DNA of 64,000 nucleotides, taken from NCBI GenBank assembly GCA_014529385.2, contig CM043944.1:89471384-89535383 (forward strand), given 5' to 3'. Under the pieces are notes generated by a model. It saw only the letters and a program-made list of their open reading frames with translations. It made no database searches and was not told the origin of the DNA. Position 1 is the stretch's first letter. Every line of letters starts with the position of its first letter. This stretch comes from Adiantum capillus-veneris. Lineage: Eukaryota; Streptophyta; Polypodiopsida; Polypodiales; Pteridaceae. Shown in pieces: positions 44,822-57,700 of this stretch. The position numbers were made by a program, and so were the translations under genes.

Positions 44822-47781
44822 ATGGTAGAGCCAGACTGGAAATCAGTCCAGTATCAGTGGGGACACACTTTCCAATTTTTAAGCACCCAACGGTCAAATG
44901 GCACGCCAGTAGTAATTATTTCAAGGATGGGTCGTAGTCTTATCCAATGCATGTCTACCACGACAGCAGCGACGCACACAAGTCTAGCAACGGTGAGTGG
45001 TGGAGCTTTTATGGCGTGAACACGTATAACAGTCAAGAGAGTTAACATTTTTCCTCATAAATCCCCTGCGCGATGCTTTCCTCTTGTTAACCATTCACCA
45101 TCGCCAAGCTCCGAGGTTTCTTCGCTACAGCCACAAACCTCGACCTCTGAAGAGACAGTTGACTGTCAGCTAGCCTTGCCAGCGACACTAGGAAACGGCT
45201 TCGACACGACATGTAAGTCATCTTCTCCTTCGCCTGTTTCATCATCATCTTCTTCACAGTGTATGGGTAGAAGGAAATGCTCAGAGAAGATGCAAGAGTC
45301 TCTTGAGGAAACCCAGGCCATAGTTGCTGCTGCAAAGGCAAGCCTTCCCATTATACCGTACAGTAAAATCCAGCGTTAAGTATTCACTGACCAAGCAATG
45401 ACTCTGCTACAACTCTGGGATCTTCGAGTTGTGTTGCAAGCTACAAGAATTGCTTTTGATGCAAACATCATCAAGAAAGTTCTTGATTCCTTCGACATTG
45501 AAGATGGCAGTGCCATGGTAAATGGTAGGAAGGTGTCAGTGACATCAGAAGCCATAGCATTTGCATTCAGAATGCCCAACGAGCCCAAACCTTCTGTGGC
45601 AACTGCACAGTAGATAAGTATAGCTCTGAAGGAGGATGAAGTGGCTAAACGTAAGCGCAAGGAAAGTGCTCAAGGAGTTCCAGTATAGCAGGACTGGAAG
45701 CTTCCACTGCTTACAAGTTTGTAGCCGAAGCAGTAAGCCTTAAAAACAACCCAACGTATGTATCTGAAAAATTGTTTGCTATGCTGTTGGCCAAGATATT
45801 GAATCCATAGGTTCCTATTAATCTTTGTCAAATTCTCTCGCACAATGTACTCCAGCAAACTGCCAAGCTAAAATCTCAAAATGTTTTCAAAGCTTGGTAT
45901 GTTTGGCAATTCCTGTATTTGGCTACTGTTGCAGATGCCAATGAGCAGGTAAAGAAGGCTTGGAGTGAGAAGCCAATTTCTGAGCCGAAGAATATTGAGT
46001 TGTCCTCAGACGATGAAGAAACAAACAGCCAAACTATTTCAATAGACCTAAAAAGGAAAGCAACTGTAGAAGAGGCTAGCAGTTCAAAGAATCCAAAGAC
46101 TACACTGACAAAAAGCAATGAGTTTTTGAAGCAGATAGAAAGCCAGGTCAAGATAGTAAACACTGAGAAAGCTGTAGTGATCTAGACAGAGCATCAATCT
46201 ATTCAGAAGACTGTGCCTAACCACTCAATAGCAAAAAGTGCAGTTGCTACTGGTTCTAGGAAAGATCAGGCCAAGCCAGCCACTTCTGAGAAGATAGCAG
46301 ACCAGTCAGGGAGCAAAGGAAAGAGCCAACTAGACAAAGGGAAAGGTACAGCTTCCTTGACTCTGCCAGGTGGAGTTCCTACTCCAAATACTGGAAACAT
46401 TCTGCAACTAGTAAAACAAGACAAGTTGCAGCAAATGCAGACTAAACAATTGAAAGGGCATCTTCTCCTAAGAAAAGCTGATTATGCAACTTTACCCTAC
46501 ATAGCTCCAGTGGCAATATATGAGCCTACTGATTCTGATCTAACCACGGTCAAAGACAGATGTTCAGCCCTCATACAGTCTTCTTGGAATACCATTGTCA
46601 GTTGTATGGGACAACTCATGGAGGCTGCTGGATCAGAAGATGAAGTCAAAAAGCTTAAAGCTGACTTGATGGAGGCACAAGATCAGTTTGAAAAGCTCTA
46701 GAAAGCCCAGGAAGAGCAGAACATACAACACAGGGTACTGGAAGCTCATTCAGAAAGGACTAATGAGTTGCTAAACAAAAAGTTAGATAAGGCTGAATCT
46801 GAAATAATGATCATCAAGAATCAACGAAATGAAGCACTGAGAGCTGCAGAGCGGGCTGAAACAATGCTCAGGATGAAGCGGGCGAAATTCAAAAACCTAT
46901 TAATGCGCCATACAGCTCTGAAGGCTTCTCTGACTGAAAGATACATCTATAACAGCTTGGCTGAAATTTTAAATCCATTCGGCAATGCTATTTTCAATTT
47001 AGAGAATTTAAAGTCCTTGATGGAAAGTATGCAGAGTGATTTGCAGGACAAGGTGACTAAGTATAATAATGCTCTTATGAATCAAGCTATATTAGATCAT
47101 ATTGAGCAGCAGACTTCTCCGAATGAGGAAGAAGAAGACCAGGAAGATGAAGCTGATCAGGAGGAGGATGATCAGGAAGCAGGGCATACAAAGGATGATG
47201 ATGATGCCCCACCACCATCTCCACCTTAAGGAACTGGTACTGGTGGGACAGGGCCAAATGAAGGAGGCCAGTCACAGCCAGACCAGCCAGGCCAGAATGA
47301 GGGCCAGCAGGTAGGACAAGAACAAGGGCAGCAGTCGGGTAACCAGCAGGCTGAAGAGCAGCAGCCCAGTCACACTGGGAATTAGCCAGCAGATCAGTCC
47401 CAACTCAACAGAGATGCTAAAGGGAAAATGAAAGTACAGGATGAGGGACCAGTTGTTGATCATCAACATTCACTGCAACTCATTACCTTGAATAGGCAAT
47501 TGAGACATCAACGGGCCCACATAACCAGACAGTATCTGGAGAATGATGATCCCTTGTCTGACTTGGAAAGATTTCAAAGGCTATATGTGGGAGCCAGGAA
47601 AATGGTAGAACAATGGAAATCAACAGCTTTCCATGATAAAGAAGCTTTCCGTCTACATGCGCATCCAGTACAGTCCAACTGCTGGAACGAGTTCCTGAAT
47701 GGATACTCAATGCTGATGAAAGAGTGGCAAACCGGCACTGGCAAAGGCAGTCCACTGCAGATTGTCGCATTTGAGTTTTGA
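44822..47781 (+). pseudogene. Gypsy B post-integrase ORFs
   Basis: Open blocks at 45176-45379, 45398-45613, 45919-46185, 46213-46701, 46768-47229 and 47428-47781 look like one decayed long protein, interrupted by single stops. The order is: a conserved-looking globular part (LFDANIIKKVL-type, DSFDIEDGSAMVNGRKVSVT), a Ser/Lys/Glu-rich part, a coiled coil (LNKKLDKAESEIMIIKNQRN, ERAETMLRMKRAKFKNLL), an acidic tract (EEEEDQEDEADQEEDDQEAG), a Gln/Pro-rich part and a final helical part (DLERFQRLYVGARKMVEQWK). Plant Tat/Athila-type gypsy elements are known to carry extra ORFs of uncertain function; I do not recognise this one. No clear membrane segment argues for an envelope. Confidence 0.6.
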
Positions 47782-48889
47782 ATCAAAAAGTTGCAAGGCA
47801 ACCTATTCCTCAAGCTCTACCCCTCAATACCCTTTAGATTCAACTCCTAGCAGATGATGAAGTCAAAATTCATGACAAATAGTTGGATGGTCTTGATATG
47901 CAAATCACGCTAAATCTAAAAGAGAATTACACGGTCAAGGCCTTAGCAGATATAGGTGCCATACTCAATGCGGTCAGCTATTCTACTTATCGCAATGAAA
48001 CTACTCAACCACTTGAGTATTGTTGAGCCACTGTTAAAGGATGCAACAAAAAAGTCACTCCAACTTTGGGAAAAATCAACTTTAATATCATGGTTCATGG
48101 ATTTTCTTGCTCGCATACTTTCATATGTATAGCAAATGAGCAGATGAATGAAGAATTAATCTTGGGAGCTCTATGACTGCGAACCTATAAAGCAGTTCAA
48201 AAATTGGGATAATAAAATCTTGGAGCTTACACTTAAAGGAGGACAGCTTAAGGTACCGTTTGCATATAGCAAAGAAGAATGAAAAGAAGCTCTGATTTCT
48301 AGTCGACAAAGCAAGAGTCATTGAACATAATTACAACTGCAATTTTTTTCCAAAAATTTCTTCTTACAGTCATAACATGTAGGGAACTAGGAAAATTTGA
48401 ATACCCAAAAGTCAGCTCATCAACCAACCTTAGCAAATCTGGGTGCCTAAAAAGCTACTAGACACTGCCAACAAGCCTATTGTGAACCAGTCCTACGCAC
48501 CTCAACAAAGGAGACCACCATTACAAACAACAAAGTGGGTTTGGAAACCTAAGCACAAACCAAAAATCACGACCAGTGAATCTGGTAAAATAGTTGTCAA
48601 GGCAAAGCCTGTAACAATCAGGTACAAATGGGTACCAAAAGTTAAACAACCATCCCCAATGGTGACCACAAATTTCAATCATCATGCAGTGGATAGTGCA
48701 TATTGCACAATCAAATCACAAGTTCAATTGCTACAAGATTTACTATTCAAGAGAGTTCAAACACAGGATACCTCTCCATCAAAAACCCTTGAGTGCAATA
48801 CTCAAGACTCACCTCTTGCACATCATAGTGTGTTTACGTGCATTGACATCAATAGCATGAAAGGGCCATGCATAGACACGACTTTATAG
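47782..48889 (+). pseudogene. Aspartic-protease-like retroelement fragment
   Basis: The frame from about 47800 reads LLADDEVKIHDK, then VKALADIGAILNAVSYSTYR, where ADIGA fits a D-T/S-G-A protease active site with Ile for Thr/Ser. It continues KINFNIMVHGFSCSHTFICI and NEELILGAL, like the strand and LLG/IIG box of retroelement proteases. A separate open frame, 48443-48889, has repeated KWVWKPK and YKWVPK phrases of unknown kind. It does not match the gypsy B protease, so it comes from another retroelement or pararetrovirus-like sequence, joined near 47781. Confidence 0.4.
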
Positions 48890-51029
48890 CCCATGCACTG
48901 CACAAGACGATATCCTGTTTTCTTGGAGGACTTGAGCAAGGAGGGGGGGAGACATTCTGAATGTGGACCCAAGCATATGAATTTGGAAGATAAAAAGGGC
49001 AATGTTTTGAAGTAATTGTGTGTTAATGCACGATTTTTTTTTTGAAAAATTAGATGATATGCCTTAATAACAAAATGAATGGGAAAACAATATGATAACC
49101 CCTAGGTGTGTGTATATTGTACATACATATAAAAAAAGAGCCAAAAATAGTGCAATCTTTACTTGTATTGTGTGTTTTCATGCCAACATTAGATGGATCA
49201 ATCCACAAATATATGGCAAAATAATAAAAGTATAAGTGTTTTAGCATTGGAGTATGGAATGGGATTTTTTGGAGTAATTTGATTGATTTCCTTCAATTTT
49301 TGCTAATAAAAAATAATAAAAGCCAAATTAAATGAAATAAATAAGTAAGAATGTCAAAATTAGATTCCAACTTCAAATGCCAAGTCTCAAAGCTCAATGA
49401 AAAGGCCATAAAAATTTTGGGGCAATTCTGATCAAAAAGCTCAACAGCCACTCTGACTCACTAATCATCTAGGACAAATTATGAAAGGTGCATGGATGTC
49501 GTTTTTTAGAAATTTTTAATCCAAGAGTACATAGTGAAGCCTATTGACCTCAATGGGTAGTTATAGGATGGGGGTGTCAGAAAAGTCCAAGTATGTATAG
49601 TCCCTTAGGCCATTTTCGCTCTCATTTCTATTCTAGTCGTTTGGAAGCTCTAGCTAGCAGATTTTGGCGACCTTCCATGCGCTTCTACGCACCGTCTGTT
49701 AGATCTTACTCACTCCAACCATGAGGGTAACTTTCTAATTGTACCAAGAATCATGTTGGCTATCACTTTTCCAACCACAAGGGTTGTAGGGGGCATGGCA
49801 ACACAAGGCAATCTAGGAACTTTCGGGAACAAAGAAGAATACACTGGCCCCACTAGACATCCAAATTACACCAAACTTGAACCATAGGCTCATCACTAGT
49901 GGGGGAACACATTGGTAAGCTCCAAAGTGTAAAAAATGCTAGAAAACTTGACATGGTATCTTTGGCGCACCGAAGACAAAGGACCTAGATCTGGACCAAG
50001 TTTGACATATATGTTGAGGCCATCATGTTGGGAATTGGGGGTGCATTAGAGTTTCAATCATAAGGATAAGGGGAAATGACCATATCTTCATCACAAAGTG
50101 ACATTTTGCAACACAATGTGAAATATTGATCCGTTTGACCTCAAACTCCAAGGGGGCAATCTATACATTACACTTGACCTTTACTGGCTAGTGACTCCAA
50201 GTCAAGCTCGGCTCAAAAAAGGACCATCAACTTCATTGGGGGAAACACCAAGTGCAAGAAACAAAACCAAGGCCATCACCCACCACAACTAACATAGTAG
50301 AAGCTAGATAGGGCAAGTTAGAGGCATAATTAGCAATAAATTGCAATTTTTATCTTCAGTGCGCCGAAGATGATATGCCATGATGAGTTGAGCACATTTT
50401 GCATGTTTTTTCCACATAAACATGATCCTCATACCTGCACATAGCCTACATCACCTTCTAACAGTTTTCCCATGCATACATTAGCCCATGATCACTTTAC
50501 CCCCCAGAAGACACTAAAAGTGGACCTAACTGACTTTTAGCTTGTCAAATGAGTCCAAACTTTACCCAAACACCAAGTATCAACCCTATGAAGCTAAGCA
50601 AGATGATACGAGCCCAGAATGGCCCAAAACCAGCCAAGTCTATCTTAGACGTGCCTAAGATAGAACTATCATGAGTCCGTCTCATAAAAAATCAACACAA
50701 AAATGTCCACATGACTCATCTATAACACCATGACCATTTTCATCAAGTTTCGTAAAGCACAACCCCACTAGTGGCATGTATATGTGGTACCAAAAAGGAG
50801 TGTCTTGGACATCTCTTTGGGAGGAGAGAGAGGGGACTATATTGTTTAATTTTGAATGTTATAAGAGAAACAACTTTGCATAGAGGGAGGGAACACGGGC
50901 TGTCAAAAGAGATTTTAAATTCAAATATAAGAAAATGGCTCAACCTCCTTTCATTAACTCCAACTGAACATTCTAATTTCATTCTACTCCACTCTTGGTA
51001 TATGCCTCAACTGCCATCAGTATTGTGGT

Positions 51030-51030
<1 letters not shown>
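48890..51030. other. Spacer with 20-bp palindromes
   Basis: No gene recognised. ATCTT...AAGAT-type palindromes of about 20 bp occur at 49958-49977, 50352-50371 and 50641-50662. Open frames here are short and low-complexity. Confidence 0.5.

Positions 51031-51092
<62 letters not shown>
51031..51092. repeat. (CT)n microsatellite
   Basis: A pure CT run of about 62 bp, the longest dinucleotide run in the window. Confidence 0.95.
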
Positions 51093-51093
<1 letters not shown>

Positions 51094-51540
51094 AATAGCC
51101 TCTAATTTTGAATTTCCTCGAGGTGGGGAGAGGGGGTCACTTAGTGATTATGTGACCATCATGGGAGTGCAGTCAAAGGGGTTATTAAATTTCATTTTTT
51201 CTCACATTTTCACATAGAAAAGGGTACCATAAAATCAAATTGGGAACAAATTTACAGATTGAATAGAAAAAGAATGCCTTTTGTTTGTAAAAACTTTACA
51301 GATAAGAAGTTTTTTAAATAGTCCTTGATAGCACATGTTATACACAATTTATACATAGTGACCCCCCCAAGTGAATTTCACATCTCCATGCTTGTATTAT
51401 ATCATCAACATCATAACTTGTTCCACATGGAACCTCCTAGTGTTCAAAATGGCATTATAGGCACCCATCTTCCTCCAATGTCAATTACACAACACATCCC
51501 GGGGTATCCTCTGCCCGGTCTATGAAACTATTGGGCTACA

Positions 51541-51989
51541 AAGAAAAGGGAACAAAGAAGCATTGAGAAGAGGATGACACAAACACGTGAGGATGATGAC
51601 ATTGATGAGTGAGAGGCAAAGAAAATTTGCAAGACGGTTGCTAAGTGCTGATGTAAACAAACGGGCTTTTCGAGCGTCTTTAAATGAGGATTCTACAACA
51701 ACTCCTCCTTCATCCAACGTTCTCAATTTTGCAACACATATCAGAGACAGTTGAGAGAGTCATTTTCTCTAATATTTGTCATACATTATCTGAGGTGAAG
51801 ACGTCCCATTCAAACAATGAGTTGTTTTTGAAACGGGCTACTATCATGGCATGTCTAGATGGAGTGGGTGGTGGTGATGATCAAATGAGCACCAGAGATG
51901 TTTTGAAGGCTTTAGGAATGCATCAAAGAAATTTCATTGCTGTAAATTTTTGGCTTCATCATGATGCAGAGGAACGATCACTTCCTTAG
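51541..51989 (+). pseudogene. Unidentified ORF fragment
   Basis: A coding-like stretch whose best-preserved part is LFLKRATIMACLDGVGGGDD followed by QMSTRDVLKALGMHQRNF, with HHDAEERSLP at the end (51989). The upstream part changes frame. It resembles helical DNA-binding or transposon-encoded proteins by composition and shares a QM...GM.xR spacing with the transposase-like ORF at 5364, but I cannot name a family. Confidence 0.3.
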
Positions 51990-52479
51990 ACGCTTGTCAC
52001 AATCAAGTGTATAGAGAAACCATCATAATAATCAAAGTTAGGGAAATTGTGTTTTAGTTTTGGATGATTGAAACCCGCATCTCCCCAAACAAGAATGTTG
52101 TTTGAAAGAGAATAGGCAAGATGCACATGTACTGCACTAGTGCATCTACTCGATTTGCCTCAACGGGTATATCACCCCAAACATGTGAGAGTGTGTCATA
52201 ATGCTTTACTATGTGCTTGTAATCCCTTCCAAATGATTTATAAACCTTGAAGATGCCTCCAATTTCTTAATTGCTCTCATGTGTATGTTAGTACATTATA
52301 GTTTGTTGTACTTTCAAGTGTTGCTAAGTCTTTGAGTGCTTCTAACTGCCTCCAAGCGGACCCAAATGCTTGTTAGTGCATTACATTACTTTACCAATCT
52401 TTAGGATTTTGGACAAATCTTTTTAATGTTTGTCCATGCATTAAAGTGCTTGAGCTTGCTCTATGGTGCTTGAGAGATG

Positions 52480-53590
52480 TTTGTAGGTGTGTTTATCTTA
52501 GGGCTTGTAATTGCTTTATGGTTTTTGAGAGGTTTATAAGTGTTTACATGTGTCTCTAAGATCATGTAAGTGCTTTCGAGTGCCTCCAAGTGCTTTAAGT
52601 ATATTTGTATTTGAGAATGCTTCTAAGTGCTCTCCACATCTGTCACGTGATTCAAAGTGCTTATAAATGCTTCTGAATGCTCTCAAGTGCTTCCAAAGGC
52701 TTGCTTCAGAATACTTATGAGTGCTTTCAAGAGGTCATAAGTGATCCAGGTGCTTTAGAGTGCTTGTATGTGCTCATGGGTGATTCTAAGTCAGTCAAGT
52801 GCTTCAAGTGCTTCAAAGTGATTCCAAGTGCTTCCAAGTGATTTAGAATGCTTCAGGCTGCTTCCATGTGCTTTGCAGTGCACTCCAAGTGTTTTCTAGT
52901 GCTTCCAAGTGATTCTAATAACTTTCAAGTGCTTGTGAAAGACACTATGTGCTTCTAAGTGCCTTTGAGAGCTTGTAAGTGCTTTCGAGTGCCTTAGAGT
53001 GCTTTACATATATTCATATTTTAGAATGCTTCTTAGTGCTTTTCACGTCTGTCAAGTGCTTCAAAATTCTTATAAATGCTTTTGAGTGCTCTCAAGTGCT
53101 TCGAAAGGCTTGCTTTAGAACACTAATGAGTGATTTCAAGAGGTCACAAGTGATCCCATGTGCTTCACAGTGTTTGTCGGTGCTCATGGATGATTCTGAG
53201 TTAGTCAGGTGCTTCAAAGTGCTTCCAAGTTCTCTAGACTGCTTCCACATGCTTTGTAGTGCAATTCAAGTGTTTTCTAGTGCTTCCAAGTGATTCTTAT
53301 TACTTTCAAGTGCTTGTGAGTGACTCTATGTGCTTCTAAGTGCCTTTGAGTGCTTGAAAGTGACTCTATATGATTCTAAGTGCCTTTGAGTGATTGTAAG
53401 TGACTCTAGGTGCTCTAGAAAGACTCTCTTTAGAGTGCTTCTATGAGTGATTTTGAGTAACTTGAAGTTATTTGAAGTGCTTCCATGTTCTTCCAAGTGC
53501 TGCCAATTACTTTTATGTGCTTGTGATTAACTTTGTGTGCTTTGACATGCTTCTGAGGGCTTTCAATTACTTCCAAAAGCATGTCAGAGC
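52480..53590. repeat. AAGTGCTT array, 10-11 bp phased, with a 409-bp duplication
   Basis: Words of the type AAGTGCTTC, AAGTGATTC and AGTGCTTTG recur at mostly 10-11 bp spacing for over a kilobase. On top of this, 52566-52974 and 52975-53363 are tandem copies (GTAAGTGCTTTCGAGTGCC starts both, offset 409 bp). The 104-codon open frame at 52979 is a by-product of the repeat. Confidence 0.85.
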
Positions 53591-53599
53591 TACCCGGAT

Positions 53600-54728
53600 G
53601 TGTCTTAGTATGATTGCAGAGAGACTTCTACATGCGGTTCCAGAGGCTCATCCTAACATTGGGATCTCCCTCAGATGCTTTGAGGGTTTGAAGCCATACT
53701 TCTCGTACACGAGTTGAAGGACCGCAACACTTGCTTTTGTGAATACCATGTGTACCTTATCTATCTTAAGGAAGCCTTAAATCAGATGCACCAGGGAAGA
53801 TGTGGGCTACATGGAAAGTCATGCTTTTGTAGGTGCCTTGTTTGCAGCCCCCATGGTGAAACAGCAAGTGCATAGCATCAAGTGCCACATTTCCAAGTTT
53901 AACAAACCTATGGGAGTTTGTATTGTGCCCAAAGTCCATTGGCTGTGCTTATCACTGTAGAAAATTTCTTTTGGGAACATGCCAACATTGTGACATTGAA
54001 AATCTCTCATTGTGTCTAGGTGAACAGAGTGATGGAATCTCTTTGATAATTGTGAAGCTTTTTTAGGAGGTTCTTATACAAGAAGTGGACAAGAAAGATA
54101 CAAGAAAATCTTGAAAGACCTTGTGGTTTTTTGATAGGCACTGGGCTAGCACTTATTAGGGACTCTTTAACACTTTAGATCCACTTGTTAGGCACAAGGC
54201 CAACACCAACTTAAAAGACTTCAAACCATTGTTCCAGTTGTTAGAGATTTTTACCACTTTCCAACACTTTAGATCCACTTAATAAGCATTGAACCAACAC
54301 TAATTCCAAGAAATTAAAAGCACTAAATCACTTGTTAAAGACATTCCACCCTTTGCCAGCACTTTAGATCCACTGGACAACACCAATTCAAAGCATTTCA
54401 AATCACTTAACAAAGACTTAAGCACAAATATATGCACATCATTCACCACTTGGCCATTGATAGTTTTTAGAGCACTTGGCCAGCACTTCAAATCACCCTG
54501 AGATAAAAATCAGATAGGCATTGACACAAGAATTTGTCTATATTACATACCAATTACATTCGTGTATATTCAACACAAAATCATTCGTGTATATGTATGA
54601 ATAGTTTTACATGCATTATGACATAGACACAATAACTAGCTACACTGGGTTTCTATTATGGCCACTTTTGATTGCTTGGCATCTTCGGTAAGTCTAGACT
54701 ATCAACTCCTTTCTTGTACTGTACATTT
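53600..54728. other. Spacer with sparse inverted-orientation repeat words
   Basis: No gene recognised. From about 54170 to 54500 AGCACTT and CACTTTAGATCCACTT-type words recur, the reverse complement of the array to the left but less dense. Confidence 0.5.
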
Positions 54729-57700
54729 TCAGTGTCTCAATGCAAGTAAGAATACCTCTGCATCATTCCGCAGGTAATAGCTAATGTTATCATCTTCAAC
54801 TATTTTGCTAAAGTATAGTATTTGTGGGCAGACTAGTTTTTTGCATGTTGTGCATGTATCAAGCACATTGTTGAAGTCAACAATGATTGCTAAATCCTGG
54901 CTGCCAATGAATCTTTCGAAGCGAGTAAACACTTTGCACTGAATTTGCTCTACCTCGTATGTGGATGGTTGGTGTTTTGAGCTAGCCATGTGAACTTTAA
55001 CTACATAACAAATGAAATGGTCAAAACAATTGAAATTAAGACACTGCACGTAAACTGAGCAAAAGCACTTATATATTATATCAATGATAGACAATATGAT
55101 AGCATCTTAAAAAAAGCTACAAAGCTGCAAGAAGCTAAAGCTTCTTGCATGCTTGAGTTTTGGTTGGGAGTGTGGTAGTAATTTTTTTGGGGTTGCGAAC
55201 CTGCCCATGCTCACCTGCTTTTTTCCCTTTTGGGCAGCTCCCTGGCAGCAAATTGGAGCGTTTTTTCCATTTTGGGCTCCAATGACACTTCTTCCTCAGA
55301 TGGCACACCCTAATTTGCATTACTTGGCTCTAGTTTGAGCATGAATAGGCACTTTAGTGTTCATGGGAGAACACAGCCCAATAGTTGCAACCTCTCCCTT
55401 CTCGATGTCAATACCTTGATTTTCCATAATAAAGCATGTGAGATGATCAGGTAGTAAATGATGATCATAATGATCTATCTAACCATTGATCACAAATGAT
55501 CAGATAACTTGTAGATAAAAAGAAACCTAACCCTGGTTGGGTGAATGATGTGGAAGCGCTTGGGTGACAACCCTGGTCAACCACCACCACTCGCTCACCT
55601 CGCACAATGTAGACATTCATTATACATACTAAAGTAACTTGGTTCCTGTTCTATGAAATCACCAACTTACCTAATAGCTCCTGATACACATTCCCTTGTG
55701 CCCAACATTTTTCTATAGCAAGTCCCCCATTGGCAGTCGAGAAACTAGTACAATGCATTTAAGCTCAGTCGCGTAAACAATTGAAAAGCAGAAGGGATGG
55801 TACTTGTGGCCACACAACAAGTAATAAAACCCGACCACATGTTGTCTCGATAGAACTTGGATACATGCCACACAATTCCCTCCAATTATCACAATCAGCA
55901 CCCAACACAATCTTGAATGGTGGGGTAGGCACTAGGAGGGTCATGCCCTCTCGCTTCACAAAGTTATATGCCTCCTTCATGAAAGAGGCCTGCCTTTCAA
56001 GACCACAATGTACCCTGTCCATTTCATGAACTATTGTCTGTACAAAATGAAAAACAAAAGATAATTATGGATTGCATAATCAACCATGAATTACTCCTAA
56101 GCACATCTAAGCACTTATAAGCATAGTTGCACTTCAGAGCACTTCTCAGAACTTTTGTACTTTGAGGTGCTTCATAATAGGCTGAAATTCTTAGAAGTGC
56201 TTCAAAGTGCTCACAAAATCTCTCAAATGCTTCTCACATAAACTTAGCTCTTCAAATCACTCTAATTTTTAGCACTTCTAAGATCGTCAAAGCACTTTGA
56301 GGCACTGTAAAGCATTTCTATGCACTTCCAAACCCCTCAAAGCACTTCAAAGTGCTGAGATTTTTTATGAGGTACCTCAAAAAGCTATGTAGTGCTTGAG
56401 TTTTCAATTCAAAGCACTTCTAGGCACTTGGCAGCACTTTAGAGCACTTTGAGCCATTTAAAGTTCATATAAATGCTTCAAAGTGCATGGAAGTGCTTCA
56501 AAGTGCATGACTACTGATAAAAATCCAAGTAAATCACTTAGATGCTAACACTTTTGAGCACTTCTAAGCACTTTGAATCACTATACAACTTTTATAAGCA
56601 CTTTGAAGCACTTGTATGAACTTTTTAGCACTTGTTTGCATTTGAAAGCACTTCTAGGAATTCCCAAAGTGCTTGGAAGTGTTTGCAAGTGCTTCAAACT
56701 TCTTGAATATTGATAAAAATCCTTGTAAATCACTTAATTCCTAGCACTTGTGAGCACTTCCAAGCATTTTATGGAATCTTTCAGCACTAAAGTTCTTCAA
56801 AGTGCTTGACAAGGGCACTTTGAAGCACTTTAGAGCAATTAAAAGTTCCCTCAAGTGCTTAAAAGTCCTTACAAGCTTTAATAAGCCCTTTGAAGCACTT
56901 CTAGCACTTTGAGGCATTTTGAAGCACTTCTAAGCACTATCATGCTTTTCAAAGTGTTTAGGGTGCTTCAAAGTGCTTCAAAATGCCCTTGTTAAGCACT
57001 CAGAAGCACTTTAGAGAAGTTAAATGTTCCCTCATGTGTTTAGAAGTGCTTACAAGATTTAATAAGCACTTTGAAGCCCTTCTAAGGGCTTCGGGGAACT
57101 TTGAAGCACTTATTAGCACTTTGAGAGTTTTAAAGTGTTTAGAAGTGTGCTTCCAAGTGCTACCAAGTGCCCTTGTTAAGCACTTAAGAGAAGTTAAATA
57201 CCCCCTCAAGTTCTTAGAAGTGCTTGCAAGATGTAATAAGCTCTTTGAAGAACTTCTAAGAACTCCAAGGAACTTTGAAGCACTTCTAAGAACTTTGAGG
57301 CTTTTCAAAGTGTTTAGAAGTGTGCTTCAAAGTGATTAGAAGTGCTTCCAAGTGCTTAACTATTGATGAAAATATATGTAATTGATAAATTGTACCTGCA
57401 CAAAAATGACTCCCTCCTTCATATTTTCATCATTTGATGACACATCACTCAGGCTCAGCACCCTTGTGAGTACTCCGATCTTAGCTTGTTTTTGGAGGAC
57501 AACAGATGCATTTTCTATTGGGGCTGCATCAATAGTGCCCGCAGCTCTGCTCTCAATTGCTCCGTCTCTACAATAATCGGAGCACAATCATTGCAGCTAC
57601 CTTCATTACACAGCCACAAATCATTCTTCTCAGCCAATATGGCCTTAGCGGAGGCAACATTGTCTTCAACGTTATTGGCTTGGCGGTCAAGGTTATCTAC

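Larger units (their letters stand above)
38418..47781 (+). mobile_element. Ty3/gypsy element B, long, with extra ORFs after integrase
   Basis: A non-chromovirus (Tat/Athila-like by layout) gypsy element: 5' LTR 38418-38900, gag with three zinc knuckles, protease, RT, RNase H, integrase, then about 3 kb of further ORFs. It is inserted in gypsy A. No matching 3' LTR can be found by eye to the right, so the 3' end is truncated or replaced near 47781. Frameshifts occur in gag, RT and RNase H, but long stretches remain open, so it is younger than gypsy A. Confidence 0.85.

Noticed and set aside
52979-53293. 104-codon open frame rich in Cys, Phe and Leu
   Set aside because: It is created by the AAGTGCTT repeat; the adjacent tandem copy does not keep the frame, and the composition follows the repeat word.
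56983-57339. Overlapping open frames of over 100 codons on both strands
   Set aside because: Both are translations of the 184-bp repeat units and mirror each other; no independent coding signal.
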